From a virus, in the IMG/VR virus record IMGVR_UViG_3300008625_000032, positions 1 through 37,260 of that record: a DNA stretch of 37,260 nt; one strand, 5' to 3'. The translations under genes and the position numbers were made by a program. The number at the start of each line of letters is the position of its first letter. Positions within the stretch are counted from its first letter, which is position 1. Shown here in pieces: positions 1 through 9,012 of the stretch. Below the pieces are notes generated by a model. That model had not been told where the DNA came from. It did no database searches and was given only the letters and a program-made list of their open reading frames with translations.

Positions 1-210
1 ACCACTTGTTCCAGAAGAACCACTACTTCCACTTGTTCCATCCGTTCCACTTGAACCACTTGAACCTGAAGAACCACTACTTCCACTTGAACCAGATGTT
101 CCATCAGTTCCAGAACTTCCACTTGTTCCAGAAGAACCACTTGAACCACTTGAACCTGAAGAACCACTACTTCCACTTGAACCAGATGTTCCATCAGTTC
201 CACTTGTTCC
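1..210 (-). repeat. Collagen-like Gly-X-Y coding repeat
   Basis: About 23 consecutive triplets with Gly at every third residue, encoded by 9-nt-based units (plus-strand words such as ccacttgttccagaagaacc). Longer blocks recur, for example the stretch around 40-110 reappears around 135-200. The array continues past the left edge. Such tracts form trimeric stalks in phage fibres and are prone to length change by recombination. Confidence 0.85.
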
Positions 211-3200
211 TGCCGCCTTCGCCCAACCACCAGCAGTATATCTATAAATTTGGTCATCACCAGTATAATATATTACATCACCTTCTTCTCCACTAACTGA
301 TAAATTGTCGTAAACTGGTACTTGAAAACTACCAGTTACACTAACACTACCAGTAAAATTGTGTCTGTCCGAAGTATCATTACCCCACAATGTACCATCA
401 GTTAAGGTTAAGTTTGATGCAGTAATTTGTGTAGCCGATAATCTTGTAAAGTATTGTCCATCAACAACCGTGTCCAATGTACTGAATGGTAAGTTATGTC
501 TATGATTTCCTCTTGAGAACTCTGATGTATTTCCTGCAAAAGCTGTATCACTTATAGCTTGTGGGTCATTTTCAGATGGTGCTAATGTAGCTCCAGCGAA
601 CCCACCTTTAACATTCATTTGACCTGTAGAAGTCAATTCTGTAGCTTGTACACTATTTGCTTTTAATGAATCACCACCTTGTATCTCTACACCACTTCGT
701 GTCAATTTAATATAAGAACGTGGTGACGCGTAAAGTAATAATCCGTCTGGTGTAAGTTCTACTACAGCTTTATTTTGTTTTAAAGTGAAGTCATCATAAA
801 TAATTTCTGTCTCTGGCGTACTCGTTCCTGCATCTGCATCTTCTTCAATAGCACCAGAAACAATCATCTTCAAATATGTTGTATCTTGTGGAATTTCCGC
901 CGTTATAGCTTGTGTAGAAAAATCAGAACCAACTGCGAATGACCTTGTAGCAAAAGTTGTATATGTACCAGAATCTTCATATTGTAACAACATAGATTGT
1001 GTAACCATAGCTCTTGGTTTCTCATCTGCTATAAACGAATGACTTACTCTCGAATTAAATGCGAAAAATATGGTGTTACCACCTTTCCAACTTGAAGAGA
1101 TAATTTGATTAAAAGAATATCTGTTACCACTTGACCAACCAGCGGGTTGTTCTCCTACGAAAAAGTCTAATGTATTATTTAATTGATAGGCTTTATAAGC
1201 ATCTGGATAAGCCGCACGATTGGTAACAGACGCGGAAACTTCACCAACTGTTTGGATACTCCAACTAAATGGAGCCGTAGCCGCATCTATTGGTGTTGAT
1301 AAAACATTTCTTCCTGCAGACCAAGTACCTGTTTCAAATCCATCATTAACCACTTCATCAGTTGTATCCCCAATTTCAGTAAATGATTTACTTGCTACAT
1401 AAATTACATCATCATCAAACTTATTTTTAATAACCAAACCTGGCGTCTCATGAATAGTCAATCTAACATTTTCATTAGAAATACTATGTGAATCTATTGT
1501 AAATCCACCTACTTTACCACCATCAAATAAAACATCCGACCCAGTTATTACACCATCCGAACTCAATATTAAATTACCATTTGAACTTGATAATATATTT
1601 GAACCAAGTACAAAACCACCTATTTCACCACCAGTAAACAATACATTTGAACCTGTTATTCTCCCGTCTTCTTTAACATTAAATACACCACTTCCACTTG
1701 CGTTTAATGCGTTAGCTCCTGCAAAAAATCGTGTATCACCAGTTGATGACATTCCAACATATGAACCATTAGTTAACTTCCACAATGAATCTTGAGCAAT
1801 ATTCCAATTAGCAATTTTACCAGTTGAAGCAGTCAATTGACCTTCGATTACAGCTCCACTTGCTATCAATGTTCCACTTGATGATACTGCGAAATTTGAA
1901 CCAAATCTAACATAATAATCACCAGGTGTAAAATCTACATAATAGCCACTTGATGGATTTTCATCAGGCCCATCTCCTGTTTTAAATAATGCGGCACCAG
2001 TTGCGTCTAATGTAGCAGAAGAACCACTTAACTTACCATCTATAATTTGCCAATCACCAATATTACCAGCTGTAGCTGTAATTGTACCAGACATATTGAC
2101 ATCACCACTAGCAGACAAATGAAAGTTTGATGATGATATTTCTATATTACCATCTGCACCACTAATAAATTGATTATTAGAACCTAAAAAGAAAGATGGT
2201 GTCTTTACTTCAAATACTCCAATATCAGTTCTAAATTTCATAGAACCACTAACACCATCATGTAATTCTAAGCCTACACCACCATAATTATCACCGCTAC
2301 CAGGTAGTACAGAACCACTCCAAATCATAAAACCGGCTTGTCCTGTACCTGCTGAAGCACTAGCGAAACCTGTATATCCAATTGACCTTATGTAACCAGA
2401 ATTAACACCTGCTTGTTCTATACCACTATTTAACTCAGAACCCAAGAACATAGAACCTGATAATAAATTATCTGTTCCTGTTAAATAAAAATTACCACCT
2501 TCAAAGGTTGCACCTTCTTGAATAACAACAGTTTCTGCTATATTATTATTAATATCATAGAACTCTATTAAGAAATCAAATTCATTAGGTCTTTCAGAAA
2601 AAACTGAAGGCATTGGTAATTTTAATTTCATAAAATCTGGACTAAATCCAGTTTCAGCTGTTGCCGTTATTGAGATATCAGATAAATAAAATGTTCCCGT
2701 TCGTACTAAAAATATTAACTTACCAGTATTCGTTGAGTCTGCTATAAATGGATGAACTACTTTACCAAAATTAAAATTACTTTCATCAGTTTTTAGTGTA
2801 CCAAGTTTATGACCAAGTTGTTCAACATTTTTAAAGTTTTGTTGTGCAGTATCACCAAACGCAGAACCAGAAATATATATATCCATTACTGGTGGAAGTC
2901 CACTTTGACCATTAGCATAAGCATCAAAAGTCAAAGTATAGTACGTGTCTCTTATAAAATCAAAAGAATCAGTTGTCTCAAATACTATAGCGTTAGTTTC
3001 CGATATAATAGAACCAGAAATTTTTACTGAGTCTATTATTTTAGATGAATCATAATCCAAACTACCTGTTACTGTATGTGCATAATTTGTATGTATTGTC
3101 CAATTGTTATCTATCGTTTCTTGGTTATCAAAATATCCAATCCTATCTTTTGTTGATATAGAATTTTCATCAATGAGTATCTCGGTATTTTCTATAATTT

Positions 3201-4359
3201 GGTCTGTTAATATTTCATAATCAGAAGTAGAACCACCTGGTCTCACATACACTTTTAAACGATATATGTCACCAGAAAAAGTTCTTAAATTATCAATGGT
3301 TATATCTGCATAGGAATTAAAATTTGTTGTACTAACAGATTGTGTTACTGGTGTTGGATATGATATTTCAAAATTTTGTTCTTCTTTTAATGGAACTGGT
3401 ATAAGTTCTTCTGTTAATGTATCTTTGACAACAACTAAATCGAGCGGTACAAAAGAACTATCATTATTAACTTTAACAATAGATGATGAATATGGTAAAA
3501 TTTCATGTGTTGATTTTAAAGTAAATTTACTTTCATCTATTTGTGGAGATTCTATTTTTATTTCACCACCAACAAAATCTGATAAAACCTTTGTATCTGA
3601 TGGTAGACTTTGTTTTATTGTAAATACAAATTTATCAACCTCTGGTGAACTTCTCCTTACAGCTCTTCCTCTTCGTTTATAATTACCAACACCTCGTTTT
3701 CTACTTCTCTTGGAAAAAGATTTCATTCTTAACGTATCTTGTATTACATCTCGTTTTAATTCTTCTTCCGTTACCTTCTTACCTAAAAGTGAATCATCTG
3801 GTTTACTATTAGCACCCAAACTACCAGTAAGTACCGTAGAACCAGTAACTACAGTTTCTACTATATATGGTTTTACTACTTCACCAATAGTAATTGTTGG
3901 TTGTTTGTAAAAGAATATTGGTTCAGTATTTGGTGATAATGAATCAATAAGAATTGGTCTCGTCCAACGTACATTATACGCATCATTCCACTCAGGTGGT
4001 ATTGGTACATCGGATTTTGATGGGTCTAATTGTGCTAATAAATATAATGTAGCGTCTCCAGGTGCGGTATCACTATATACCTCAACTGATATTCTACTAA
4101 AATTACCTTCGGTATAATTTAATATTGGTTCTGTGTATACTGGGTTTCCTTGGGCGTCAAGGATTTCTATTTTAAGTTCAACATTACTTTTTAAAAACTC
4201 CGAACCACCTATTAAAAAAGATGATTTACCTTGTGGTATCGTTTCTGGTAACTCTACTACATTAAAGTATTTGGAAAGAAATGTAGACTCATCAACAAGA
4301 ACATCAAAATCTTTTATACCTTGATATATATTTTCACGTTTTATTATGTTAGTTTCCAT
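1..4359 (-). CDS. Large tail fibre / adhesin with collagen-like end, truncated by left window edge
   Basis: An open frame of 1453 codons runs from ATG at 4359 to base 1 with no stop, so the C-terminus lies outside the window. An in-frame TAA at 4363-4365 fixes the ATG as the first possible start. The product begins METNIIKRENIYQGIKDFDV. The middle is Ser/Gly/Thr-rich beta-type sequence with recurring fibre-like phrases such as ASTGKIANWNIAQDSLW and GNIGDWQIIDGKLSGSSATL, typical of long phage tail proteins. The last 70 visible residues (bases 1-210) are strict Gly-X-Y built from GSS, GTS and GTD triplets, a collagen-like stalk. A basic block lies near residues 214-236 (SKRSRKRGVGNYKRRGRAVR). 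Likely role: host recognition at the baseplate. The receptor and any C-terminal tip are unknown. It is sure to be coding; fibre function is inferred from composition and size. Confidence 0.85.
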   Translation of the reverse strand, partial: METNIIKRENIYQGIKDFDVLVDESTFLSKYFNVVELPETIPQGKSSFLIGGSEFLKSNVELKIEILDAQGNPVYTEPILNYTEGNFSRISVEVYSDTAPGDATLYLLAQLDPSKSDVPIPPEWNDAYNVRWTRPILIDSLSPNTEPIFFYKQPTITIGEVVKPYIVETVVTGSTVLTGSLGANSKPDDSLLGKKVTEEELKRDVIQDTLRMKSFSKRSRKRGVGNYKRRGRAVRRSSPEVDKFVFTIKQSLPSDTKVLSDFVGGEIKIESPQIDESKFTLKSTHEILPYSSSIVKVNNDSSFVPLDLVVVKDTLTEELIPVPLKEEQNFEISYPTPVTQSVSTTNFNSYADITIDNLRTFSGDIYRLKVYVRPGGSTSDYEILTDQIIENTEILIDENSISTKDRIGYFDNQETIDNNWTIHTNYAHTVTGSLDYDSSKIIDSVKISGSIISETNAIVFETTDSFDFIRDTYYTLTFDAYANGQSGLPPVMDIYISGSAFGDTAQQNFKNVEQLGHKLGTLKTDESNFNFGKVVHPFIADSTNTGKLIFLVRTGTFYLSDISITATAETGFSPDFMKLKLPMPSVFSERPNEFDFLIEFYDINNNIAETVVIQEGATFEGGNFYLTGTDNLLSGSMFLGSELNSGIEQAGVNSGYIRSIGYTGFASASAGTGQAGFMIWSGSVLPGSGDNYGGVGLELHDGVSGSMKFRTDIGVFEVKTPSFFLGSNNQFISGADGNIEISSSNFHLSASGDVNMSGTITATAGNIGDWQIIDGKLSGSSATLDATGAALFKTGDGPDENPSSGYYVDFTPGDYYVRFGSNFAVSSSGTLIASGAVIEGQLTASTGKIANWNIAQDSLWKLTNGSYVGMSSTGDTRFFAGANALNASGSGVFNVKEDGRITGSNVLFTGGEIGGFVLGSNILSSSNGNLILSSDGVITGSDVLFDGGKVGGFTIDSHSISNENVRLTIHETPGLVIKNKFDDDVIYVASKSFTEIGDTTDEVVNDGFETGTWSAGRNVLSTPIDAATAPFSWSIQTVGEVSASVTNRAAYPDAYKAYQLNNTLDFFVGEQPAGWSSGNRYSFNQIISSSWKGGNTIFFAFNSRVSHSFIADEKPRAMVTQSMLLQYEDSGTYTTFATRSFAVGSDFSTQAITAEIPQDTTYLKMIVSGAIEEDADAGTSTPETEIIYDDFTLKQNKAVVELTPDGLLLYASPRSYIKLTRSGVEIQGGDSLKANSVQATELTSTGQMNVKGGFAGATLAPSENDPQAISDTAFAGNTSEFSRGNHRHNLPFSTLDTVVDGQYFTRLSATQITASNLTLTDGTLWGNDTSDRHNFTGSVSVTGSFQVPVYDNLSVSGEEGDVIYYTGDDQIYRYTAGGWAKAAGTSGTDGTSGSSGSSGSSGSSGSSGSSGTSGSSGTDGTSGSSGSSGSSGSSGSSGTDGTSGSSGSSGTSG

Positions 4360-4363
4360 ATAT

Positions 4364-4371
4364 TATAAATA
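4364..4371 (-). promoter_or_regulatory. Late-type promoter box TATTTATA before the tail fibre gene
   Basis: The minus strand reads GATATTTATAATATATGG, with the box ending 4 nt before the fibre ATG and no Shine-Dalgarno between. If it acts as a -10 element the transcript would be leaderless or nearly so. On the plus strand the same bases read TATAAATA, the T4 late sequence, about 56 nt before the ATG at 4428, so direction is ambiguous here. The other intergenic copies favour the minus reading. Confidence 0.5.
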
Positions 4372-4427
4372 TCTGCAATTAAAAATTTCATATAATTATA
4401 TATGTATAAACTATGGAGATTATCGGT

Positions 4428-4601
4428 ATGAAGAAAAAATACTCCTTCACTATTGAAGACAGACTAATGGATTGGTTTAGGCTCTATGTTAGGGAAGAAA
4501 GTACTACAATGAGTGCAACACTTAACCAACATATTTTGAGTTTAAAACGAGAACGAGAAGGCTATAAAAAACCTTCGAATAAATTAAAGGTATCTAATTA
4601 A
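4428..4601 (+). CDS. Ribbon-helix-helix (CopG/Arc-like) small DNA-binding protein
   Basis: A 57-residue protein, MKKKYSFTIEDRLMDWFRLY onwards. The ATG at 4428 is preferred over the in-frame ATG at 4413 because GGAG (4415-4418) then sits 9 nt upstream. The N-terminal KKKYSFTI fits the RHH beta-strand. It is followed by an amphipathic helix (EDRLMDWFRLYVREES), a short turn with TTMS, and a second helix (ATLNQHILSLKRERE), the normal RHH order and length. RHH proteins dimerise and bind operators, so a phage regulator is likely. It lies alone on the plus strand, converging on the Mre11-Rad50 fusion, whose stop it overlaps by 8 nt. The DNA target is unknown. The fold call rests on pattern only. Confidence 0.65.
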   Translation: MKKKYSFTIEDRLMDWFRLYVREESTTMSATLNQHILSLKREREGYKKPSNKLKVSN

Positions 4602-7600
4602 ATAATATTTTACTATAACCTTCTTCTTTTTTAAGTTCAAGTAAGGTATCTACGGCATCTCTCATTCCCTCAATATGAGAAACAATCATAGTAAATTGAA
4701 ATTGTGATTTTAGATACTGAAATAAATTATAAACAGAATTAAGATTTTCTGAGTCCATATTACCAAATCCCTCATCAATTGCAAGAAAATTAGTACTTGG
4801 TATATTACATACATTAATTAAACCAACTCGTATAGCTAATGAAGAGATGAATTTTTCCATTCCACTTGTTAATTCAAGAGGCCATATCTTATCATCATCG
4901 TAAACAATATAACAATTAATGTTCTTACCATCCATTTCTAACATAACAGAAAAGTCTACTATCTGTGAAAGGATTTCGTTTACCGCTCCTTCAACTGTTG
5001 GAATAGCTTTAGATATCAATTCATATGGTACACCATCACGTTTTACGGCATTTAAATAAAACTCATATGCTTTATATTTTATTTCTAACTCTTCCACCTC
5101 TTTAATCGTAGATAATATATTATTCTTATTATTTTCTTGTACTTTTACGTCACCATGAACAACATTGATGTCATTAGATATATTATCAATCAAAGATGAT
5201 AAGTTGTCCATATCACCCTTTAATTCGTTGATATCACCCTCTAATTCCTTGTTAAATAAAATATCCTCTTCTTGTTTGTAGTAATTACTTATATCAACTT
5301 CATTTGCGTTAATCTTGTCTATAGTACCATTCTTCTTTTCAGTTAATAAAGTTAATTGACTATCTATTTTATTCTTTAGGACATCAACATCGGCTAAATT
5401 TTGTCTTACATCATCATACTTGATTTTATCTTCCTTGATATATTCAAGTTGTTTTATTATATTTTCTGCTTTATCATAGTCGGCTACATATTGATTAGCA
5501 GTTTTCTTATCCTCTTCCAAAGATTTCTTTGTTTCTATAGCATCAAGTGTCAATGGATTACTCATACAATCATCACAATTTTCATTATAAGTAACACTAC
5601 CCAACTTTTGTATCTTATCAAGTTTATTTTGTACTTGAATTTTTAACTTATCAAGTTCAATTTTCAAGGTATTCTTCTTTTCCTCATACCTCTGAATCTC
5701 TTCGTATTTAGAATCAACATCACCTTCTTCAAATTCTTCAACTTTTTTATTATAACTCTTTTCTTTAGTTAAAACTTCAGACTCTTGTGATTGACAAAAA
5801 CCAAGTTTTTCATCTATCTCGTGTAATAATTCATTTAATGTTGTTTTGTTATCTTTTAAAGAATCTATATCTTTAGCAGACTCGTCAATACTCTTTAACT
5901 TCTTTGTGGTTTCTATTATATCAGTATTTAATTGGTCATACTCGTCAACCCATTCTTCTTTTTGTTTAACTAACTTATCATATTTGAGTGTATATTGATT
6001 TAAATTATCTTGTGTCTCTGTTAACTCTTTGTCGTAATCTCTCTGATGGAATCTTCTTAGTACCGCAGATACATCTGATATCTCTTCATTAGCTTTCTTC
6101 CACAAATCATCGAATATACCAATACCAATAAACTTAGATAATAAATCTTTTCTTTCTTTTTGAGTCTTGTCTATAAAAACTGTATTGTTATTCTGTAAAG
6201 ACAATGTGGTTAGTACGAAATCATCATAACTTCCAATAACATTTCTAATATTAACATTTGTTGTCCGTCTTTGGTCACCATTTAATGATATTTCTTCACC
6301 AGTTTCATCAATCATCCAAAAATTTACATCAACCTTTACGTGGCCATTACTTAATTTTTTACCTTTACGTTCTACATAATAATCAATATCATCTATTTCA
6401 AAATTTACCTTACAATAAAAATTATTCTTTCTATTGTTCAATACATTTTCAGCTTTAAACGCTCTTGATGATGTATCGAATAAACCAAATGATAAAATAT
6501 CCAATAACGCCGATTTACCAGACGCATTTGGTGAAAATAATCCAACTATACCATCGAGTTTAGTAAAATCTACATCATTATCTTCTCCATACGAAAACAT
6601 ATTATCAAAAGTCATTGATTTTAATTTCCATTGAATATTTCGTTGATAGTCATTATGAAAAAAGGTCGAATTTAGTTCATCATTTATTTTTTTGACTTCA
6701 ATTAATGTATCTTCATCTATAGGATAGTTTTTTTCAAGGTATTCACTAATCATTGTATATTGATGATTGGGGTCTGTTATATCACCAACTAATATTTTAG
6801 AAGTATCTGAATCTTTTCTATCAAAACTATCTGTTTTTGTTACTACAACTTCTTTGATTCCATACTTACTACGAATAACAGATAAAACTTTCTTTAATTG
6901 TGATGGTTTTGTATTCTTTGTTCGTACTCGTAATCTAGCTTTCTCAGGCATATCATCTACATCAGGTACTACACCATTTTCTACATCCAAAGTATAGTAA
7001 CCATAATTGTTTTTAATAGGTACATAAGTAGATTTACGACTTGGAACATCCCATCTTAGATAGCCGTGGTCTAAACCTTCACCATGATTTTGTTGAACCA
7101 ATGAACCACAATAAGAAATAGTTTCTTCTTCATTAAGATGTTGTCTCTTATGAATATCACCAAGTAATCCCATATCATAACCATCAAATTTACTAATATG
7201 AACGTCTGATGGCAGTTTGAAACCTAAATCTGTTTCTGATTTGTCAACTGTACCATGAAATAAAACTATTTTAGTATCTCCATCAACTTGGTCTGAAGTT
7301 ATAAACTCATCTTCCTTTGACCAACAATCCCACACAACAAATGAAACATCAGCTACCTTGTAAATACCACTATCTTTGAAATAATGTAAGTTTGGATGAT
7401 TTAAATTTTCAACAATTGGTGTTAAAACATCCATTCTTGAACGATTATTTAAATTACAATCGTGATTACCTGCGATTAAAATCGTTGGAACTATATCAGA
7501 TAGGTTTTTGAATAACCTTGATAATTGGTCTACCAACTCTGGTGACATTTCTGTTTTAGAATGTGCTATATCACCTGCGATATAAGCAACTGCATTGTCT

Positions 7601-7740
7601 TTATACTTACGAATCTCTTCATAAGTACGTTCAAAACATTCTTCGTACTCTTTATGTCTCTTCAGATTACGTATCTGTATATCTGAAATGTGGTGTATGT
7701 ATTTTAATTCGTTAAATGGAGTAATTTCTTTTTTAATCAT
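4594..7740 (-). CDS. Single-chain Mre11-Rad50 (SbcD-SbcC, gp47-gp46) recombination nuclease/ATPase
   Basis: 1048 residues combining what T4 encodes as two genes. The N-terminal calcineurin-like phosphoesterase part has D20 in SDIQIR, GDIAH (56-60), GNHD (91-94), FHGTVD and GDIHKRQ. The Rad50/SMC part follows: Walker A SPNASGKS (Lys409), a long coiled coil, a zinc hook with Cys722 and Cys725 (CDDC), a second coiled-coil arm, the ABC signature SGMEKF, Walker B FLAIDEGFGNMD (Asp989, Glu990) and the switch His in VSHIEG. In T4 the gp46/47 complex resects DNA ends for recombination-dependent replication. Its start overlaps the primase stop by 4 nt (ATGA type), implying coupled translation. Oddity: the usual first-motif Asp-x-His is Asp-Ile-Gln (Gln22), which may alter metal binding. 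The ATPase motifs look intact. Confidence 0.93.
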   Translation of the reverse strand: MIKKEITPFNELKYIHHISDIQIRNLKRHKEYEECFERTYEEIRKYKDNAVAYIAGDIAHSKTEMSPELVDQLSRLFKNLSDIVPTILIAGNHDCNLNNRSRMDVLTPIVENLNHPNLHYFKDSGIYKVADVSFVVWDCWSKEDEFITSDQVDGDTKIVLFHGTVDKSETDLGFKLPSDVHISKFDGYDMGLLGDIHKRQHLNEEETISYCGSLVQQNHGEGLDHGYLRWDVPSRKSTYVPIKNNYGYYTLDVENGVVPDVDDMPEKARLRVRTKNTKPSQLKKVLSVIRSKYGIKEVVVTKTDSFDRKDSDTSKILVGDITDPNHQYTMISEYLEKNYPIDEDTLIEVKKINDELNSTFFHNDYQRNIQWKLKSMTFDNMFSYGEDNDVDFTKLDGIVGLFSPNASGKSALLDILSFGLFDTSSRAFKAENVLNNRKNNFYCKVNFEIDDIDYYVERKGKKLSNGHVKVDVNFWMIDETGEEISLNGDQRRTTNVNIRNVIGSYDDFVLTTLSLQNNNTVFIDKTQKERKDLLSKFIGIGIFDDLWKKANEEISDVSAVLRRFHQRDYDKELTETQDNLNQYTLKYDKLVKQKEEWVDEYDQLNTDIIETTKKLKSIDESAKDIDSLKDNKTTLNELLHEIDEKLGFCQSQESEVLTKEKSYNKKVEEFEEGDVDSKYEEIQRYEEKKNTLKIELDKLKIQVQNKLDKIQKLGSVTYNENCDDCMSNPLTLDAIETKKSLEEDKKTANQYVADYDKAENIIKQLEYIKEDKIKYDDVRQNLADVDVLKNKIDSQLTLLTEKKNGTIDKINANEVDISNYYKQEEDILFNKELEGDINELKGDMDNLSSLIDNISNDINVVHGDVKVQENNKNNILSTIKEVEELEIKYKAYEFYLNAVKRDGVPYELISKAIPTVEGAVNEILSQIVDFSVMLEMDGKNINCYIVYDDDKIWPLELTSGMEKFISSLAIRVGLINVCNIPSTNFLAIDEGFGNMDSENLNSVYNLFQYLKSQFQFTMIVSHIEGMRDAVDTLLELKKEEGYSKILFN

Positions 7741-8681
7741 ATATCTATGAACTTCTTTTTCTTTTTAAATAACTTGTTTGCCAAAAATGACTTTAAATTC
7801 ATCCTTCTTGTATTCTTTATTTTATGTAACATTCGTTCAAAACCAATGTCTGATGGGTCTTTATCCCTCATATGTACAAAATAAACTTCTATTCCATTCT
7901 CCATTAACTTAGATGTCAACTTTAACGCATCTCTTTTAGCGTCCTCATCTAAAACAACGTAGATTTTTTTAACACTTTGTTTATATAACTCTGTTTTTAG
8001 TTTGGATTGTACAGTCTTGCCAAAAAGTGGGATAGCATTACGTTTTATAGCTATAGCATCAAACACACCTTCACATAATATTAGTGGTTCATCCCAATTT
8101 ATAAACAATTCGAAACCTATTACATTTTTAGATACTGGTGGATTCTTATACTTTAACTTACTATTATATACATCCCTACCAACAAAGTAATTTAACGACC
8201 CATTTTTATCATAAGATGGTATTATAACCCTATTCCTATACGCACCTTCTTCACAATAACCTATATTATACTTTAATATGTCGTTACCAGTAATTCCACG
8301 TTTTAGTAAATACATCATAGCTTGTTTATATACTGGTGAATTACTCTTCTCATACATTGACTTGAAATCTCTTGGTAATTTAACGACTTGTTTTTTTGTA
8401 GTTTCACTATCATCACGGCGGTACTTTGGTTTACCAACCAATTTAGATAGTTCACCCATTTGGTTATGGGTAGCGTTTACTTTTTTGAATAATTGAAATA
8501 AGTTATGACCACCCTCATTACTAACCCAACAATGCCATTTACCAGTTTGTATGTTTATTTGTAGTTTAGGTTTGTGGTGTGCTATAAAAGGCGACCAAAA
8601 CATATACTCATTGGTCTTTTTTAACTTTCTACCACTTGTCTTTAAGACTCTATTTAGTAGATTAACTATTTTTTGATTCAC
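7737..8681 (-). CDS. 61: DnaG-type DNA primase (T4 gp61-like)
   Basis: 314 residues. The C-terminal half is a TOPRIM domain: LILCEGVFDAIAI (Glu204, Asp208), VVLDEDAKRDA (Asp245, Asp247) and KDPSDIG (275-280), the metal-binding acidic set of primases. The N-terminal segment (residues 27-62) has the outline of a CHC2 zinc finger, SPF..HKPKL...GKWHCW.S.EGG, but most zinc-ligand Cys positions are replaced and only His36, His50 and Cys51 are obvious, so zinc may not be bound. The protein would make RNA primers at the replication fork with a DnaB-type helicase, which is not in this window. It lies between the nuclease gene upstream (20-nt overlap) and the Mre11-Rad50 fusion (4-nt overlap). The end is Lys-rich. 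Confidence 0.85.
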   Translation of the reverse strand: MNQKIVNLLNRVLKTSGRKLKKTNEYMFWSPFIAHHKPKLQINIQTGKWHCWVSNEGGHNLFQLFKKVNATHNQMGELSKLVGKPKYRRDDSETTKKQVVKLPRDFKSMYEKSNSPVYKQAMMYLLKRGITGNDILKYNIGYCEEGAYRNRVIIPSYDKNGSLNYFVGRDVYNSKLKYKNPPVSKNVIGFELFINWDEPLILCEGVFDAIAIKRNAIPLFGKTVQSKLKTELYKQSVKKIYVVLDEDAKRDALKLTSKLMENGIEVYFVHMRDKDPSDIGFERMLHKIKNTRRMNLKSFLANKLFKKKKKFIDI

Positions 8682-9012
8682 TCAATAACCTTAGAAATTC
8701 CTTTATGTCCATAGTGACATATGTCTTACTTCTGTTTCTTTTAAATATCAATAATGGTTCGTAACCATTTGAATTATTTTCAGCTTGTTCTAATGCTTTC
8801 CATATAGACAAAGCTTCTTGATTTTTACACTCAATAGCGTAAGGAATCAATTTTCTTGCAGCAGGTGATAATTGTATATCTTCTCCACTTGCTCCCATTG
8901 ATGTAGATTTAATATCGTCTTGTTCTAAAACGTTCTGAAAGGTTTCGAGTAATAAATCTCTTACCTTATTTTGTAGTCTTTTGCCTTTGTTCTTGCGGGA
9001 ACGTGTGTTCAT
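8662..9012 (-). CDS. PD-(D/E)XK nuclease-like protein (Holliday-junction-resolvase type)
   Basis: 116 residues. The basic N-terminus is followed by a helix carrying QNKVRDLLLE, then GASGEDIQLS with Asp45 and the strand YAIECKNQ with Glu61 and Lys63. This is the D...ExK core of the PD-(D/E)XK superfamily, in which Cys between E and K is common in small phage and archaeal resolvases. The rest (ALEQAE...PLLIFKRNRSKTYVTM) fits the following helix and strands. It is the first gene of a recombination/replication cluster with primase and Mre11-Rad50, suggesting branch resolution or end processing. Substrate is inferred from the neighbourhood. A modification-dependent nuclease is an alternative. Confidence 0.7.
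   Translation of the reverse strand: MNTRSRKNKGKRLQNKVRDLLLETFQNVLEQDDIKSTSMGASGEDIQLSPAARKLIPYAIECKNQEALSIWKALEQAENNSNGYEPLLIFKRNRSKTYVTMDIKEFLRLLSESKNS

Noticed and set aside
6-296. Plus-strand ORF rich in His, Phe, Leu, Asn (96 codons)
   Set aside because: It is the antisense of the collagen-like Gly-X-Y tract on the minus strand; its repetitive composition is a by-product.
1-4359. CRISPR-like array suggested by short recurring units at the left edge
   Set aside because: Units are 9-nt codon-phased Gly-X-Y repeats without unique spacers and lie in an open frame.
4575-4610. Terminator between the RHH gene and the Mre11-Rad50 gene
   Set aside because: GAAGG...CCTTC can pair within the RHH coding end, but the stem is 5 bp and no T-tract follows in either direction.
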